Assembly: GCF_024437655.1 (NCBI RefSeq)
Contig: NZ_JANBVF010000026.1
Location: 1-33,419, forward strand
Origin: Chitinolyticbacter albus
GTDB lineage: Bacteria; Pseudomonadota; Gammaproteobacteria; Burkholderiales; Chitinibacteraceae
Direction: 5' to 3'
Length of the DNA: 33,419 bases
The position numbers and the translations under genes were made by a program. Positions 8,990 through 16,969 of this stretch are shown here, piece after piece (the stretch's first letter is position 1; every line of letters starts with the position of its first letter). Under the pieces are notes generated by a model. The model did no database searches, was not told the DNA's origin, and was given only the letters and a program-made list of their open reading frames with translations.

Positions 8990-10744
8990 CTAAGGCGTGG
9001 CGTTGGGCTGCGCGGTGATGCGTGCCAGCACCTCGTCCAGCCGCTGCTGCGATAGCGGTTTTTCCAGATAATCATCGATGCCGGCCGCGTGGCAGTCGTC
9101 GCGGTCGGCATCCAGCACGTTGGCCGACAACGCGACAATGGGCTGGCGGGGTCGGCCGTTGACCACCTCGCGCGCGCGGATCAGCCGGCTGGCCTCGATG
9201 CCGCCAAGCTCGGGCATTTGCAGGTCCATCAGGATCACATCGAACTGCATGCGCTCGCAGGCATCGACCGCCTCGACCCCGTTTTCGGCCAGCGTCACGT
9301 AGTGGCCGGAATGGCTGAGAAAGCGCTCGGCCACCATGCGATTGATCAGGTTGTCATCGGCCAGCAACACCTGCAGACCATGCGGTGGCGTGCTGCGTAC
9401 CAGTTCGGCGGCGGCCAGTTCTGCGTGGAAGCGGAACACGCTGCCACCTCCCGGATTTTCCTCGACCCAGATACGCCCGCCCATCAACTCGACCAGCTTC
9501 CTGACGATGGAGAGGCCCAGCCCCGTGCCGCCATATTCGCGGGCGATGGTGCGATCGCCCTGTGAGAACGGTTCGAAGATGCTGCTTCGTCGCGCCGCCG
9601 GCACGCCGATGCCCGTGTCGCGCACCTCGGCCTGGACCGAGTAGCGCCCGTCGCGCAGCCGCAACGCGGCAAGCTGCACCGACACGGCACCGCGCTCGGT
9701 GAACTTGAGCGCATTGCCGATCAGGTTGACGAACACCTGCTTGAGCCGGGTCACGTCGCCCAGCAGCGATTCGGGCACGCCATCGCTCAGTTGCGCGGAA
9801 AAATGCAGGCCGCGCGCGTGCGCCATGGGCCCGAACATGCGAGTGAGGTCGCGCATCAGCTCGGCGGAGGCGAAGGGGATGGGATCGAGTTCGAAGCGCC
9901 CGGCCTCGATTTTCGATAGATCGAGCACATCGTTCACCAAGGTGAGCAGCGCATCGGCCGAGCCACGCAGGATTTCCACCTGCTCGCGCGATTCGGCATC
10001 GAGCGGATGGCGTGCCAACAGCTGCGCCATCCCAAGAATGCCATTCATGGGGGTGCGGATTTCATGGCTGATATTGGCCAGGAACTCCCCCTTGGCTGCG
10101 CTGGCGGCTTCGGCCAGTTGCTTGGCCTGTCGCAAGTCGACCACCAGCCGCGTCTTCTCGGTATCGAGTGCGATGGCCTCGGTCAGCACTTCGTGAAAGT
10201 AGCTGGCGCTCTTGAGCACCGCATACAGGAACAGCACGCACATCATGCCGAAGATGTTGCTCACCATGCTGCCCTCGCGGATCGCGAGGATGGCAATCGG
10301 CGCCACCAGCATCAAGGCGAACCAGACCAGCGCCGGCAATACCGGCGCCAGTATGGGCACCGCGCCCGCCACCATGCCGGCATACACCAGCGCGATCAGG
10401 TAGCGCACGATCTCGGGCGAATCGAACATGAAGTACGCGCCACCGCAGCCCCACCAGATTCCGGCGAACACCGTGCCGTAGAGGTAGTGGCGACGCCAGA
10501 GCGGGGCATTGTCGACATTGACCTCGGTGCGCTCGAACCGCCTGGCCACCAGAAAGCGGTAGGACGAAATCACGAATACCGTGCTCCACCACACCAGCAC
10601 AGCCGCCTGGGGCTCCACCCACCACAAGGCGTAACTCAGCAACGATGCATTGGCGATCGAAGCCGCTTGGCCCAGGGCGGCATTTCGGTACAACAACCGC
10701 GTGGTATGCAGGATGACTTGCGGGTCGTCATGTAGGCGCTTCAT
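8990..10744 (-). CDS. Membrane hybrid sensor histidine kinase/response regulator
   Basis: This 584-residue protein starts at the ATG at 10744 ([10 protein letters not shown]); the in-frame extension to 11134 looks non-coding and covers the promoter region. Order: an N-terminal block of about six hydrophobic segments (about 25-180) with no recognisable periplasmic ligand domain, a short coiled linker, a HisKA domain with phospho-accepting H227 in [11 protein letters not shown], a HATPase_c domain with N-box (NLIGNALKF), DTGIGVP and [10 protein letters not shown] boxes, and a receiver domain with D507 in ILMDLQMPE. There is no HPt domain, so phosphate must pass to a separate HPt or the receiver acts as an internal brake. 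The gene stands alone between the convergent RND pump and the divergent copper cassette, and its signal is unknown. The start context (A7 tract, overlapping mini-ORF) is unusual. Confidence 0.93.
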   Translation of the reverse strand: MKRLHDDPQVILHTTRLLYRNAALGQAASIANASLLSYALWWVEPQAAVLVWWSTVFVISSYRFLVARRFERTEVNVDNAPLWRRHYLYGTVFAGIWWGCGGAYFMFDSPEIVRYLIALVYAGMVAGAVPILAPVLPALVWFALMLVAPIAILAIREGSMVSNIFGMMCVLFLYAVLKSASYFHEVLTEAIALDTEKTRLVVDLRQAKQLAEAASAAKGEFLANISHEIRTPMNGILGMAQLLARHPLDAESREQVEILRGSADALLTLVNDVLDLSKIEAGRFELDPIPFASAELMRDLTRMFGPMAHARGLHFSAQLSDGVPESLLGDVTRLKQVFVNLIGNALKFTERGAVSVQLAALRLRDGRYSVQAEVRDTGIGVPAARRSSIFEPFSQGDRTIAREYGGTGLGLSIVRKLVELMGGRIWVEENPGGGSVFRFHAELAAAELVRSTPPHGLQVLLADDNLINRMVAERFLSHSGHYVTLAENGVEAVDACERMQFDVILMDLQMPELGGIEASRLIRAREVVNGRPRQPIVALSANVLDADRDDCHAAGIDDYLEKPLSQQRLDEVLARITAQPNATP

Positions 10745-10755
10745 TTTTTTGTCAT
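10741..10755 (-). other. Five-codon mini-ORF overlapping the kinase start at an A7 tract
   Basis: On the minus strand ATG-ACA-AAA-AAA-TGA starts at 10755, 5 nt after a strong Shine-Dalgarno AGGGG (complement of 10761-10765). The kinase's own ATG (10744) lies inside the end of this mini-ORF, in another frame, 16 nt from the same Shine-Dalgarno. The run of seven A (10744-10750) could allow slippage: a -1 shift or an eighth A would fuse M-T-K-K to the kinase. A candidate -10 element TATACT (complement of 10775-10780) lies upstream. Confidence 0.5.
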
Positions 10756-10893
10756 GGTTACCCCTGAGGTGCTTAGTATAGCGAGGCGGCATCGTCGCCT
10801 GTGCATGCCATCGGCGGGCACGGTGGCCGCGTTTGTCCAACTCCCGCTTCGCGGCGCGAACTTTCCGGCCGCTGCAGCACTCTTTCCTGCGCC

Positions 10894-11235
10894 ATGACCA
10901 CGCTACGCCGCTATCTGCTGCTGCTGTTAATCGCCCTGCTGCCCCTGCAGGGCTGGGCTTCAGCTGCGCGCATGGGCAGTCTGCCGACGCATCCGGCAAA
11001 CCCGGTTTCGCACACGGCGACCACCGAACATTGCGAGAGCGGCGATATGGCGCCGGGCAAGCCGGCCCAGCATGCCGATTGCCTCGACTGTGGCCAGTGT
11101 TCCATCTGCCACCCGCCGCTCTTGAGCATGGCATTCAGCGGCGCACCGCACCGGCTGGCGGCACCGTTCTCCGTCGAGAAGTTGTCACCCTCGCAGCCGC
11201 CCCAGCCGCTATTTCGCCCCCCGATCACCGATTGA
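10894..11235 (+). CDS. Small exported Cys/His-rich protein, putative metal-associated
   Basis: This is a 113-residue protein of no family I can name with certainty; it resembles the small DUF2946-like proteins found beside copper genes. Residues 1-24 form a clear signal peptide ([18 protein letters not shown], then cleavage near WASA). The mature part carries H46-C47 and a compact cluster C63-x2-C66-x2-C69-x2-C72-H73, which looks like a metal or redox site. The remainder is Pro/Ser-rich and probably disordered. I chose the ATG at 10894 because it directly precedes the signal peptide; the ribosome site is poor and a longer frame to 10801 exists but is not protein-like. It leads the copper cassette, 48 nt before the TolC-like gene. 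Confidence 0.6.
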   Translation: MTTLRRYLLLLLIALLPLQGWASAARMGSLPTHPANPVSHTATTEHCESGDMAPGKPAQHADCLDCGQCSICHPPLLSMAFSGAPHRLAAPFSVEKLSPSQPPQPLFRPPITD

Positions 11236-11283
11236 GCGTTGTCCGTCGCTACGCGACGTTTCATCATTCAACGGAGATACCCC

Positions 11284-12444
11284 ATGCATACGCAATGCCG
11301 GATGCGGCCGCTCGTGGCCGCGTCGGCGGCGTGCATCGCGCTCGTCGCGCCTTTGCACGCCGCGCCTTCCCCTGCGGGATTCGCCCGCGAAGTCGAAATC
11401 AGCGGGCCCGATCTCGCCAACAACCCGCTGTCGCTCGACCGGGCCGTGCGCCGCGCCCTGGTCACCCACCCTGCCCTGCAACCGCGCTATCTTGAGCGCG
11501 GTATCGCCCCCGATGCCCTGGCGCAAGCACTGACCAAGGTGCCAGGCACGCTCGACATCGCTCGCGATGTACTCGGCCCAAGCACCCCCGGCGATACGCT
11601 GCGGTCCGCCGTGCTTGCGGCGATCGCAGAGGCGCAGTCCGCTTGGTACACACTCGCTGCAGCGCAAGCCGGGCGCGATGCCGCCGAGCAGGCACGGCAA
11701 GCCGCGCTGGCCCATGCCGAACTGGCCGAGGCTCAGGCACACGCCGGCAACCTCGCCGAACCGGAGTTGCTCGCGGCCCGACTCGCGGCCCTGCAGGCCG
11801 AAACCGAGCTGGCTCACGCCGCATCGGCCCTGCGCGCTGCGCAGCGTACGTTGAACAGCCAGTTGGGCCTGCCGGTCACCATCGAAGCCGGAACCACCGG
11901 CCTGCCGCCTCTGCCCTCCCGCCCCGTCTGGCTGGACGACACGACAGCCCTGCTGGATTTCGCGCGGCGCCACGCATCGGCCTTCAAGCAGGCACTGCGC
12001 GCCGAAGCGACTGCCGAAGCAGTCCAGGCACCCCACATCACGGCCCGGACCATCACCCTGCCGCTCGGCCACAACACGACCTTGCTCGCCGACGACGGCG
12101 ACCGCACGCGCTGGCCCGCAGCGCAACTGGCCGCACACACCGGTTTGCGTGAGCTGGAGGATGCGGTGCTGGCGGCACAGCAACAGGCAGCATTCGCCTG
12201 GCGCCAGGCCGAGCTGGCCGCCGCGCGGCAACCGCTGCAAGCGGCCGCCACCCGCGCCGCGCTGCAGCGCTACAACGGCATGCTGGCGGGGGTGGATACG
12301 TTGCTCGAACGCAAGCGCGAACAACTGGCCGGGCGGCAAGACGAAGTCGCGGCGCGGCGCGACGCATGGATCGCCCTGGCCTACCTACAAGTGCAGCTGG
12401 GCGGCACGCTACCCGCACCGCTTGTTACCGGAGGACAGCCATGA
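11284..12444 (+). CDS. TolC-like periplasmic/outer-membrane protein, shortened
   Basis: This 386-residue protein has a signal peptide (residues 1-27, ending LHA). The alpha-helical repeats of the TolC/outer-membrane efflux family are recognisable: an early LSLDRAVRRALVTHPAL helix, a long Ala/Glu-rich hairpin (about 115-200) ending RTLNSQLGLP, and a second repeat ending DAWIALAYLQVQLGG, the usual C-terminal family signature. It is shorter than typical TolC proteins (about 420-490). The segments where the two barrel strand pairs normally lie (after about residue 75 and about 240-275) are reduced to short stretches. No adaptor or pump is in its operon. It overlaps the multicopper oxidase start by 4 nt (ATGA), so a copper-related role is likely by context. 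Whether it forms a channel is uncertain. Confidence 0.75.
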   Translation: MHTQCRMRPLVAASAACIALVAPLHAAPSPAGFAREVEISGPDLANNPLSLDRAVRRALVTHPALQPRYLERGIAPDALAQALTKVPGTLDIARDVLGPSTPGDTLRSAVLAAIAEAQSAWYTLAAAQAGRDAAEQARQAALAHAELAEAQAHAGNLAEPELLAARLAALQAETELAHAASALRAAQRTLNSQLGLPVTIEAGTTGLPPLPSRPVWLDDTTALLDFARRHASAFKQALRAEATAEAVQAPHITARTITLPLGHNTTLLADDGDRTRWPAAQLAAHTGLRELEDAVLAAQQQAAFAWRQAELAAARQPLQAAATRAALQRYNGMLAGVDTLLERKREQLAGRQDEVAARRDAWIALAYLQVQLGGTLPAPLVTGGQP

Positions 12445-13739
12445 ATCGTCGCACCTTCCTGGGCAGCACCGGCGCGCTGGCCAGCCTGGCGTTGCCGCTC
12501 ACCCACGCAGCCAAGGCCGCCCCCCCAGCCGGCACCACGGCAACGCCCCGTTCCCGCACCGGCCATACGCCAGTCACCACACTCAACGGCCGCGCGTTGG
12601 GCTACCGGATGAACGATGGCGTGAAGGAGTTCCACCTTATCGCTGAGGAGATCGAGCAGGAAGTCGCTCCCGGCATGGTCGCCCGCTTCTGGGGCTATAA
12701 CGGCGGCAGCCCCGGCCCCACCCTCGAGGCGATCGAGGGCGACCGGGTGCGGATCTACGTGACCAACCGCCTGCCCGAGCACACCACCATCCACTGGCAC
12801 GGCATCCTGCTGCCTGCCGGCATGGACGGCGTGGGCGGGCTGTCGCAACCGCAGATCCGGGCCGGCGAAACCTATGTCTACGAATTCACGCTGACCAAAT
12901 CCGGCACCTTCATGTATCACCCGCATGCCGACGAAATGCTGCAGCTGGCACAGGGCATGATGGGCCTCATCATCGTGCATCCGAAACGGCCGGGCGAGCG
13001 CGCGGTCGATCGCGACTACGCGCTGATGCTGGCCAGCTACAAGATCGATCCCGGCACCCGGCGCCCCGATCCATCGGAAATGACCGACTTCAATCTGTGG
13101 ACCTTCAATAGCCGCACCTTTCCCGCCATCCAGACCATGGTGGCGCGCACCGGCGAGCGGGTGCGCATCCGCGTCGCCAACCTGACGATGACCAATCACC
13201 CCATCCACCTGCACGGCGTCGATTTCCGCGTGACCGGCACCGATGGCGGCTGGATCCCGGAGGCGGGGCAGTGGCCGGAGGTGACGACTGATGTCGCGGT
13301 CGGCCAGATCCGGGTGATCGAGTTCATCGCCAATGCCCCGGGCGACTGGGCCTTCCATTGCCACAAGTCGCACCACACCATGGGGCCGATGGGACACGGC
13401 CTGCCCAACCTGCTCGGTGTGGACCAGCAGCGCGCCACCGCTCGCATCCAGCAGTTGTTCCCCGGCGAGCACTATATGGCGATGGGCTCGGAAGGCATGG
13501 CCGAGATGCAGGACATGGCCGCCATGGGCGACATGATGCCGCTGCCGCCCAACACCTTGCCGATGATGACCGGCGAAGGCCCGTTCGGCGCGATCGAGAT
13601 GGGGGGCATGTTCACCACGCTCAAGGTACGTAACGACCTCGCTCCTGGCGACTATCGCGATCCAGGTTGGTACGCGCATCCGCCAGGCACTGTCGCCACG
13701 CGCGTCGACGCCCGTCGCGCCGACGGCCTGCCGCGCTGA
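12441..13739 (+). CDS. Tat-exported two-domain multicopper oxidase with Met-rich tail
   Basis: This 432-residue protein has the twin-arginine signal RRTFLGSTGALASLALPL at its N-terminus, so it should be exported folded. All four copper-ligand motifs are present: HWHG (H118, H120), HPH (H160, H162), HPIHLHG (H253, H256, H258) and HCHKSHHTMGPM (H306, C307, H308, H312, M317). This gives a trinuclear cluster and a type-1 site with an axial Met. Motifs 2 and 3 are only about 91 residues apart, so the middle cupredoxin domain of classical laccases/CopA is absent and type-1 copper is in the second domain only. Residues 346-391 contain 12 methionines in 46 positions, a likely Cu(I) site. The probable role is periplasmic oxidation of Cu(I) to Cu(II). 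It follows the TolC-like gene with an ATGA overlap. Confidence 0.93.
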   Translation: MNRRTFLGSTGALASLALPLTHAAKAAPPAGTTATPRSRTGHTPVTTLNGRALGYRMNDGVKEFHLIAEEIEQEVAPGMVARFWGYNGGSPGPTLEAIEGDRVRIYVTNRLPEHTTIHWHGILLPAGMDGVGGLSQPQIRAGETYVYEFTLTKSGTFMYHPHADEMLQLAQGMMGLIIVHPKRPGERAVDRDYALMLASYKIDPGTRRPDPSEMTDFNLWTFNSRTFPAIQTMVARTGERVRIRVANLTMTNHPIHLHGVDFRVTGTDGGWIPEAGQWPEVTTDVAVGQIRVIEFIANAPGDWAFHCHKSHHTMGPMGHGLPNLLGVDQQRATARIQQLFPGEHYMAMGSEGMAEMQDMAAMGDMMPLPPNTLPMMTGEGPFGAIEMGGMFTTLKVRNDLAPGDYRDPGWYAHPPGTVATRVDARRADGLPR

Positions 13740-13777
13740 ATCCCCTTACACTCTCAATTCAGACAGGAACCACCCAA

Positions 13778-14251
13778 ATGAAACGACTGCTGCTCACCAC
13801 CGCCCTGCTCTTCGCCACTGCCTATGCCTCGGCCGATACCGGCCACCATGGCAGCCACGGCAAGGGCTACAGCTTCGGCCAGCCTGGCAAGGCCGGCGAC
13901 GTTAACCGCACCGTCGACGTTACCGCGGGCGACGACATGCGCTTCACCTTCAAGCCACCACTCAAGGACATCCAGCGTGGCGAGACCATCCGCTTCCGCG
14001 TCCATAACACGGGCAAGCTCACGCACGAGTTCTCGATCGGTGACGCCGCCAGCCAGCGCGCCCACGCGCTGATGATGAAGAAGATGCCGGATATGAAGCA
14101 CGAGGCCGACCCCGGCGCGCTGTCGCTGGCAGGCGGCGAGCGGGGTGAATTGATCTGGACTTTCGCCGGCAGCGCGGATCTCGTGTTCGCCTGCCAGATC
14201 CCGGGGCATTTCGACGCCGGGATGAAGCAGACCGTGCAGCTCGCCAAGTAA
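13778..14251 (+). CDS. Periplasmic cupredoxin (plastocyanin/azurin-like copper protein)
   Basis: This 157-residue exported protein has a signal peptide (residues 1-19), then a His/Gly-rich linker (TGHHGSHGKG) and one cupredoxin domain. The type-1 copper ligands are H83 (in LTHEF) and C139-x4-H144-x4-M149 (in CQIPGHFDAGM), spaced as in the plastocyanin/azurin class. A Met-rich loop (HALMMKKMPDMKHE) lies between them and may bind Cu(I). It lies 38 nt after the multicopper oxidase in the same direction, so it probably exchanges electrons or copper with that enzyme. The ATG at 13778 is the only start that preserves the signal peptide. Confidence 0.92.
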   Translation: MKRLLLTTALLFATAYASADTGHHGSHGKGYSFGQPGKAGDVNRTVDVTAGDDMRFTFKPPLKDIQRGETIRFRVHNTGKLTHEFSIGDAASQRAHALMMKKMPDMKHEADPGALSLAGGERGELIWTFAGSADLVFACQIPGHFDAGMKQTVQLAK

Positions 14252-14309
14252 GCACCCAGCCCACCCATCACGGAGCCGGCCGCACCGGTCCGGCTCCCAG
14301 GAGACTCCC

Positions 14310-14738
14310 ATGCTCAATCGCCACCGCATGTTCATCGCGACCTGCCTCGCGCTCTTCGCCGCGCTCGCCCAGGCCGCCCCGGCCAAGCTCTACAAAAGCG
14401 CCAGCTGCGGCTGCTGCGCCGAGTACGCCAGCTACCTCAACGCCAACGGCATCCGTCCAGTCGTCGAAAATCGCGAGGACATGGATGCGATCAAGCAACA
14501 GCACGGCAGCGATATCGCCGCCAGTTGCCATACGCTGGTGATCGGCGGCTACACCGTCGAAGGCCACGTCCCGGTAGCGGCGATCCGCAAGCTGTTGCAG
14601 GAGAAACCGGCGATCCGCGGTATCGCGGTGCCCGGCATGCCCGCTGATTCGCCGGGCATGGGCGAGCACAAGACCGGCACCTTGCCGGTGGTTGCGATCA
14701 CCCGCGATGGCAAGACCCAGGACTGGGGCAAGTACTAG
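14310..14738 (+). CDS. DUF411 family periplasmic metal-binding protein
   Basis: This 142-residue exported protein has a signal peptide (residues 1-22, ending AQA). The short domain carries C33-G-C35-C36 near its start (SASCGCCAEY), C73-H74 (AASCHT) and the conserved GYTVEGHVPVAAIRKLL segment, all DUF411 hallmarks. DUF411 proteins are repeatedly found in copper/metal resistance loci and are thought to bind copper, but the biochemistry is poorly defined. A good AGGAG ribosome site precedes the ATG. It is last in the copper cassette and its stop lies 30 nt from the convergent motD stop, with no clear terminator between them. Confidence 0.92.
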   Translation: MLNRHRMFIATCLALFAALAQAAPAKLYKSASCGCCAEYASYLNANGIRPVVENREDMDAIKQQHGSDIAASCHTLVIGGYTVEGHVPVAAIRKLLQEKPAIRGIAVPGMPADSPGMGEHKTGTLPVVAITRDGKTQDWGKY

Positions 14739-14768
14739 GCAACCCGGTGCAATGGTGCTGGCAAGGCG

Positions 14769-15572
14769 CTATTGCGCGGCTGGCGGCGTGTCGTTCGCGC
14801 CGTCGGCCGGCAGCACCGCGATCTCGTCGCGGTTGTCCGCCAGGATATTGAGCGTGACACGCCGGTTGCGCGCACGCTGCGTGCCACTGTCGTTGGGTTC
14901 GACCGGACGGTATTCGCCATAGCCGATCGCCACCATGCGCTGCGGCGCCACGCCTTCGCCGCCGAACAAGCGCACCACTGAGGCCGCCCGCGCCGCAGAC
15001 AATTCCCAGTTCGACGGGAACTGCGGCGATGCAATCGGCTGGTTGTCGGTGTGACCCTCGACCTGCACCAGATTGTCGGTATCGCGGATCAGCCTTGCCA
15101 CCGCCGATAGCGCGGCGATGGAGTCGGGCTGCAGATCGGCCTTGGCGGTCTCGAACAACACCGAATCACTGATTTCCACCGCGATACCGCGCTTCGATTG
15201 GGTGACCCGCACCTTGCCGTCGCGGATCAGCGGCCCCAGCGTGCCACGCAGATCGCCCGCCATGCCACGCATGCGGCGGGCCTCTTCTTGCAGATGCGCC
15301 GTATTTGGCGCGGGTGTCACCTTGAGTGGGGCAATCGGCTTTTTTGGCGTATTGTCCGAGTGCTGGTAACGGATGGTGGCGAGCTCGGTCGCCGGGTCGT
15401 TGCGAAATGCGTTGACCAAGGAATCGGACAGTACGCGGTACTTGCCTTCGTTGACCGATGAGATCGCGTACATCACGACGAAGAACGCGAACAGCAGCGT
15501 GATGAAGTCGGCGTAGGACACCAGCCAACGTTCGTGATTCTCGTGCTCTGCTTCGCGCTTGCGCCGTGCCAT
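14769..15572 (-). CDS. motD: Flagellar motor stator protein MotD (MotB-like)
   Basis: This 267-residue stator subunit has a short basic cytoplasmic N-terminus, one membrane helix with the proton-carrying aspartate D22 in SYADFITLLFAFFVVMY, and the plug/linker SSVNEGKYRVLSDSL. The C-terminal OmpA/MotB peptidoglycan-binding domain (about 130-250) contains VEGHTDNQPI and NWELSAARA. The opening (MARRKREAEHENHERW) is typical of MotD, the MotB paralogue that pairs with MotC in Pseudomonas-like bacteria. No motC or motA is adjacent: the gene upstream is sppA, 32 nt away. It may instead be the only MotB of this organism. It has a purine-rich AGGAG ribosome site and is the last gene of the rluC-to-motD run. 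Confidence 0.9.
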   Translation of the reverse strand: MARRKREAEHENHERWLVSYADFITLLFAFFVVMYAISSVNEGKYRVLSDSLVNAFRNDPATELATIRYQHSDNTPKKPIAPLKVTPAPNTAHLQEEARRMRGMAGDLRGTLGPLIRDGKVRVTQSKRGIAVEISDSVLFETAKADLQPDSIAALSAVARLIRDTDNLVQVEGHTDNQPIASPQFPSNWELSAARAASVVRLFGGEGVAPQRMVAIGYGEYRPVEPNDSGTQRARNRRVTLNILADNRDEIAVLPADGANDTPPAAQ

Positions 15573-15604
15573 CGCCCACCTCTCCTTAGCGCCTGATCGG
15601 GCTC

Positions 15605-16540
15605 TTAGCGCAATTGCGCGTCGAGCCGTGCCCCCAGCGTGGACGCCGCGGCCACGCCAACCCGCTTGGCCAGCCGGTCCAGATAATCGGGTTGCGGCGT
15701 GAAGTCGACGATATCTTCGGCCTTGACCACGTCGCGCGCCACGCTGTCCACCGAGCCCAGGCCATCGATCAGGCCCAGCTTCACGCTGCGCTCGCCGCTC
15801 CAGACGAGGCCGGAGAATAGGTCCGGATCATTGACCAGGCGCTTGCCGCGGCCAGTCTTCACCACACCGATGAACTGCTGGTGGATTTCGCCCAGCATTT
15901 CCTGCGCCTTGGCGCGCTGCGTATCGCTCAGCGGCGAGAACGGATCGAGGAAACCCTTGTTTTCGCCGGCGGTGAGCAGGCGGCGCTCGACGCCCAGTTT
16001 TTCCATGGTGCCGGTGAAGCCAAAGCCATCCATCAGCACGCCGATCGAGCCGACGATGGAGGCCTTGTCGGCGTAGATCTTGTCGGCGGCGACCGCCGTG
16101 TAATAGCAGCCCGAGGCGCAGATATCCTCGACCACCACGTAAAGCGGAATCTTGGGATGCTGCTTCTTCAGCCGCACGATCTCGTCATGCAGCTGGCCCG
16201 ACTGCACCGGGCTGCCACCCGGGCTGTTCACACGCAGGATCACGCCGCGGGTTTTGTTGTCTTCGAAGGCATCGCGCAGACCCTGCGCCACCGTTGCCAC
16301 GTCGGCTTCGCCGCCCGCCATGATCACACCGTCGAGATTGACGAGGGCGGTGTGCGGCCCCACGTTCACATCGTCAGCAGCACGGTCGCCGAACCAGCCC
16401 ATGAACAGCGCCAGCACCACAAACAGGTAACCGAAACCCAAGAGCTTGAAGAAGATGCCCCAGCGCCGCGTGCGGCGCTGCTCCTTGATGCCAGCCTGCA
16501 GCAATTGATTGAGGGCTTCGCGTTCCCAGTTGTCTTGCAT
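15605..16540 (-). CDS. sppA: Signal peptide peptidase SppA (S49 family, short form)
   Basis: This 311-residue inner-membrane protease degrades cleaved signal peptides. A cytoplasmic N-terminus is followed by one membrane helix (about 31-50: FKLLGFGYLFVVLALFMGW) and a periplasmic catalytic domain. The nucleophile is S143 in ICASGCYY and the general-base lysine is K195 in AGENKG. The 52-residue spacing equals that of the S147/K199 dyad in Bacillus SppA. The VNSPGGSP and GSIGV oxyanion/structural motifs are intact. This is the single-domain form, about half of E. coli SppA. It sits 18 nt after the Rieske gene and 32 nt before motD in a same-strand run. Confidence 0.95.
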   Translation of the reverse strand: MQDNWEREALNQLLQAGIKEQRRTRRWGIFFKLLGFGYLFVVLALFMGWFGDRAADDVNVGPHTALVNLDGVIMAGGEADVATVAQGLRDAFEDNKTRGVILRVNSPGGSPVQSGQLHDEIVRLKKQHPKIPLYVVVEDICASGCYYTAVAADKIYADKASIVGSIGVLMDGFGFTGTMEKLGVERRLLTAGENKGFLDPFSPLSDTQRAKAQEMLGEIHQQFIGVVKTGRGKRLVNDPDLFSGLVWSGERSVKLGLIDGLGSVDSVARDVVKAEDIVDFTPQPDYLDRLAKRVGVAAASTLGARLDAQLR

Positions 16541-16558
16541 GGAATATCCAGAAATTGA

Positions 16559-16969
16559 TTAGTCGAAGGACATCGGCTCGTCGGCGAGGTAGACCATGCC
16601 GTCGCGCTCGATCAGCTGCAGCGCCGCCAGGCTGCGCCCCGGGCAGGGTCCGCCCAGGCAGCGCCCACTATCCGGGGCATAGTAGGCGCCGTGCGTGGCG
16701 CAGACAAGATAGTTGCCCGACAGGTCGAAAAAGTCGCCCGGCCGGTAGTCGAGTTCGATCGGAATATGCGCGCAACGATTGAGATAGCCGCGCACCCGTC
16801 CGTGGAAGCGCACGGCAAAAGCCGGAACCACCTCGCCAGCGAGCTCCAGCGTAAAGCGCACACCCAGGCCACGATCGGCCAGCGTCCCGGCCGGGCAGAT
16901 CGCGGCGCCCGGCGCGATCAGGCCGACATCGTCGCCCGGACGCACGTCGGTCGCGACGGATGCGCTCAT
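16559..16969 (-). CDS. Rieske [2Fe-2S] domain protein
   Basis: This 136-residue soluble ferredoxin-like protein has a single Rieske fold. The cluster ligands are C66-x-H68 (NRCAHIP) and C90-x2-H93 (VCATHGA); C104 and C109 lie just after, in a loop GRCLGGPCPG. No catalytic (oxygenase) domain and no signal peptide are visible, so it is a stand-alone electron carrier or redox sensor. I chose the ATG at 16969 because it overlaps the upstream phosphatase stop by 4 nt (ATGA); the frame could extend to 16990. It lies between a HAD phosphatase and sppA. Its electron partners are unknown. Confidence 0.9.
   Translation of the reverse strand: MSASVATDVRPGDDVGLIAPGAAICPAGTLADRGLGVRFTLELAGEVVPAFAVRFHGRVRGYLNRCAHIPIELDYRPGDFFDLSGNYLVCATHGAYYAPDSGRCLGGPCPGRSLAALQLIERDGMVYLADEPMSFD

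Noticed and set aside
10745-11134. 130-codon N-terminal extension of the hybrid kinase
   Set aside because: Cys/Arg/Pro-rich with no domain, overlaps the divergent copper gene and the ribosome site and -10 candidate of the kinase.
12381-13679. 432-codon minus-strand frame opposite the multicopper oxidase
   Set aside because: Antisense shadow; no signal peptide or domain, and all copper motifs are on the plus strand.
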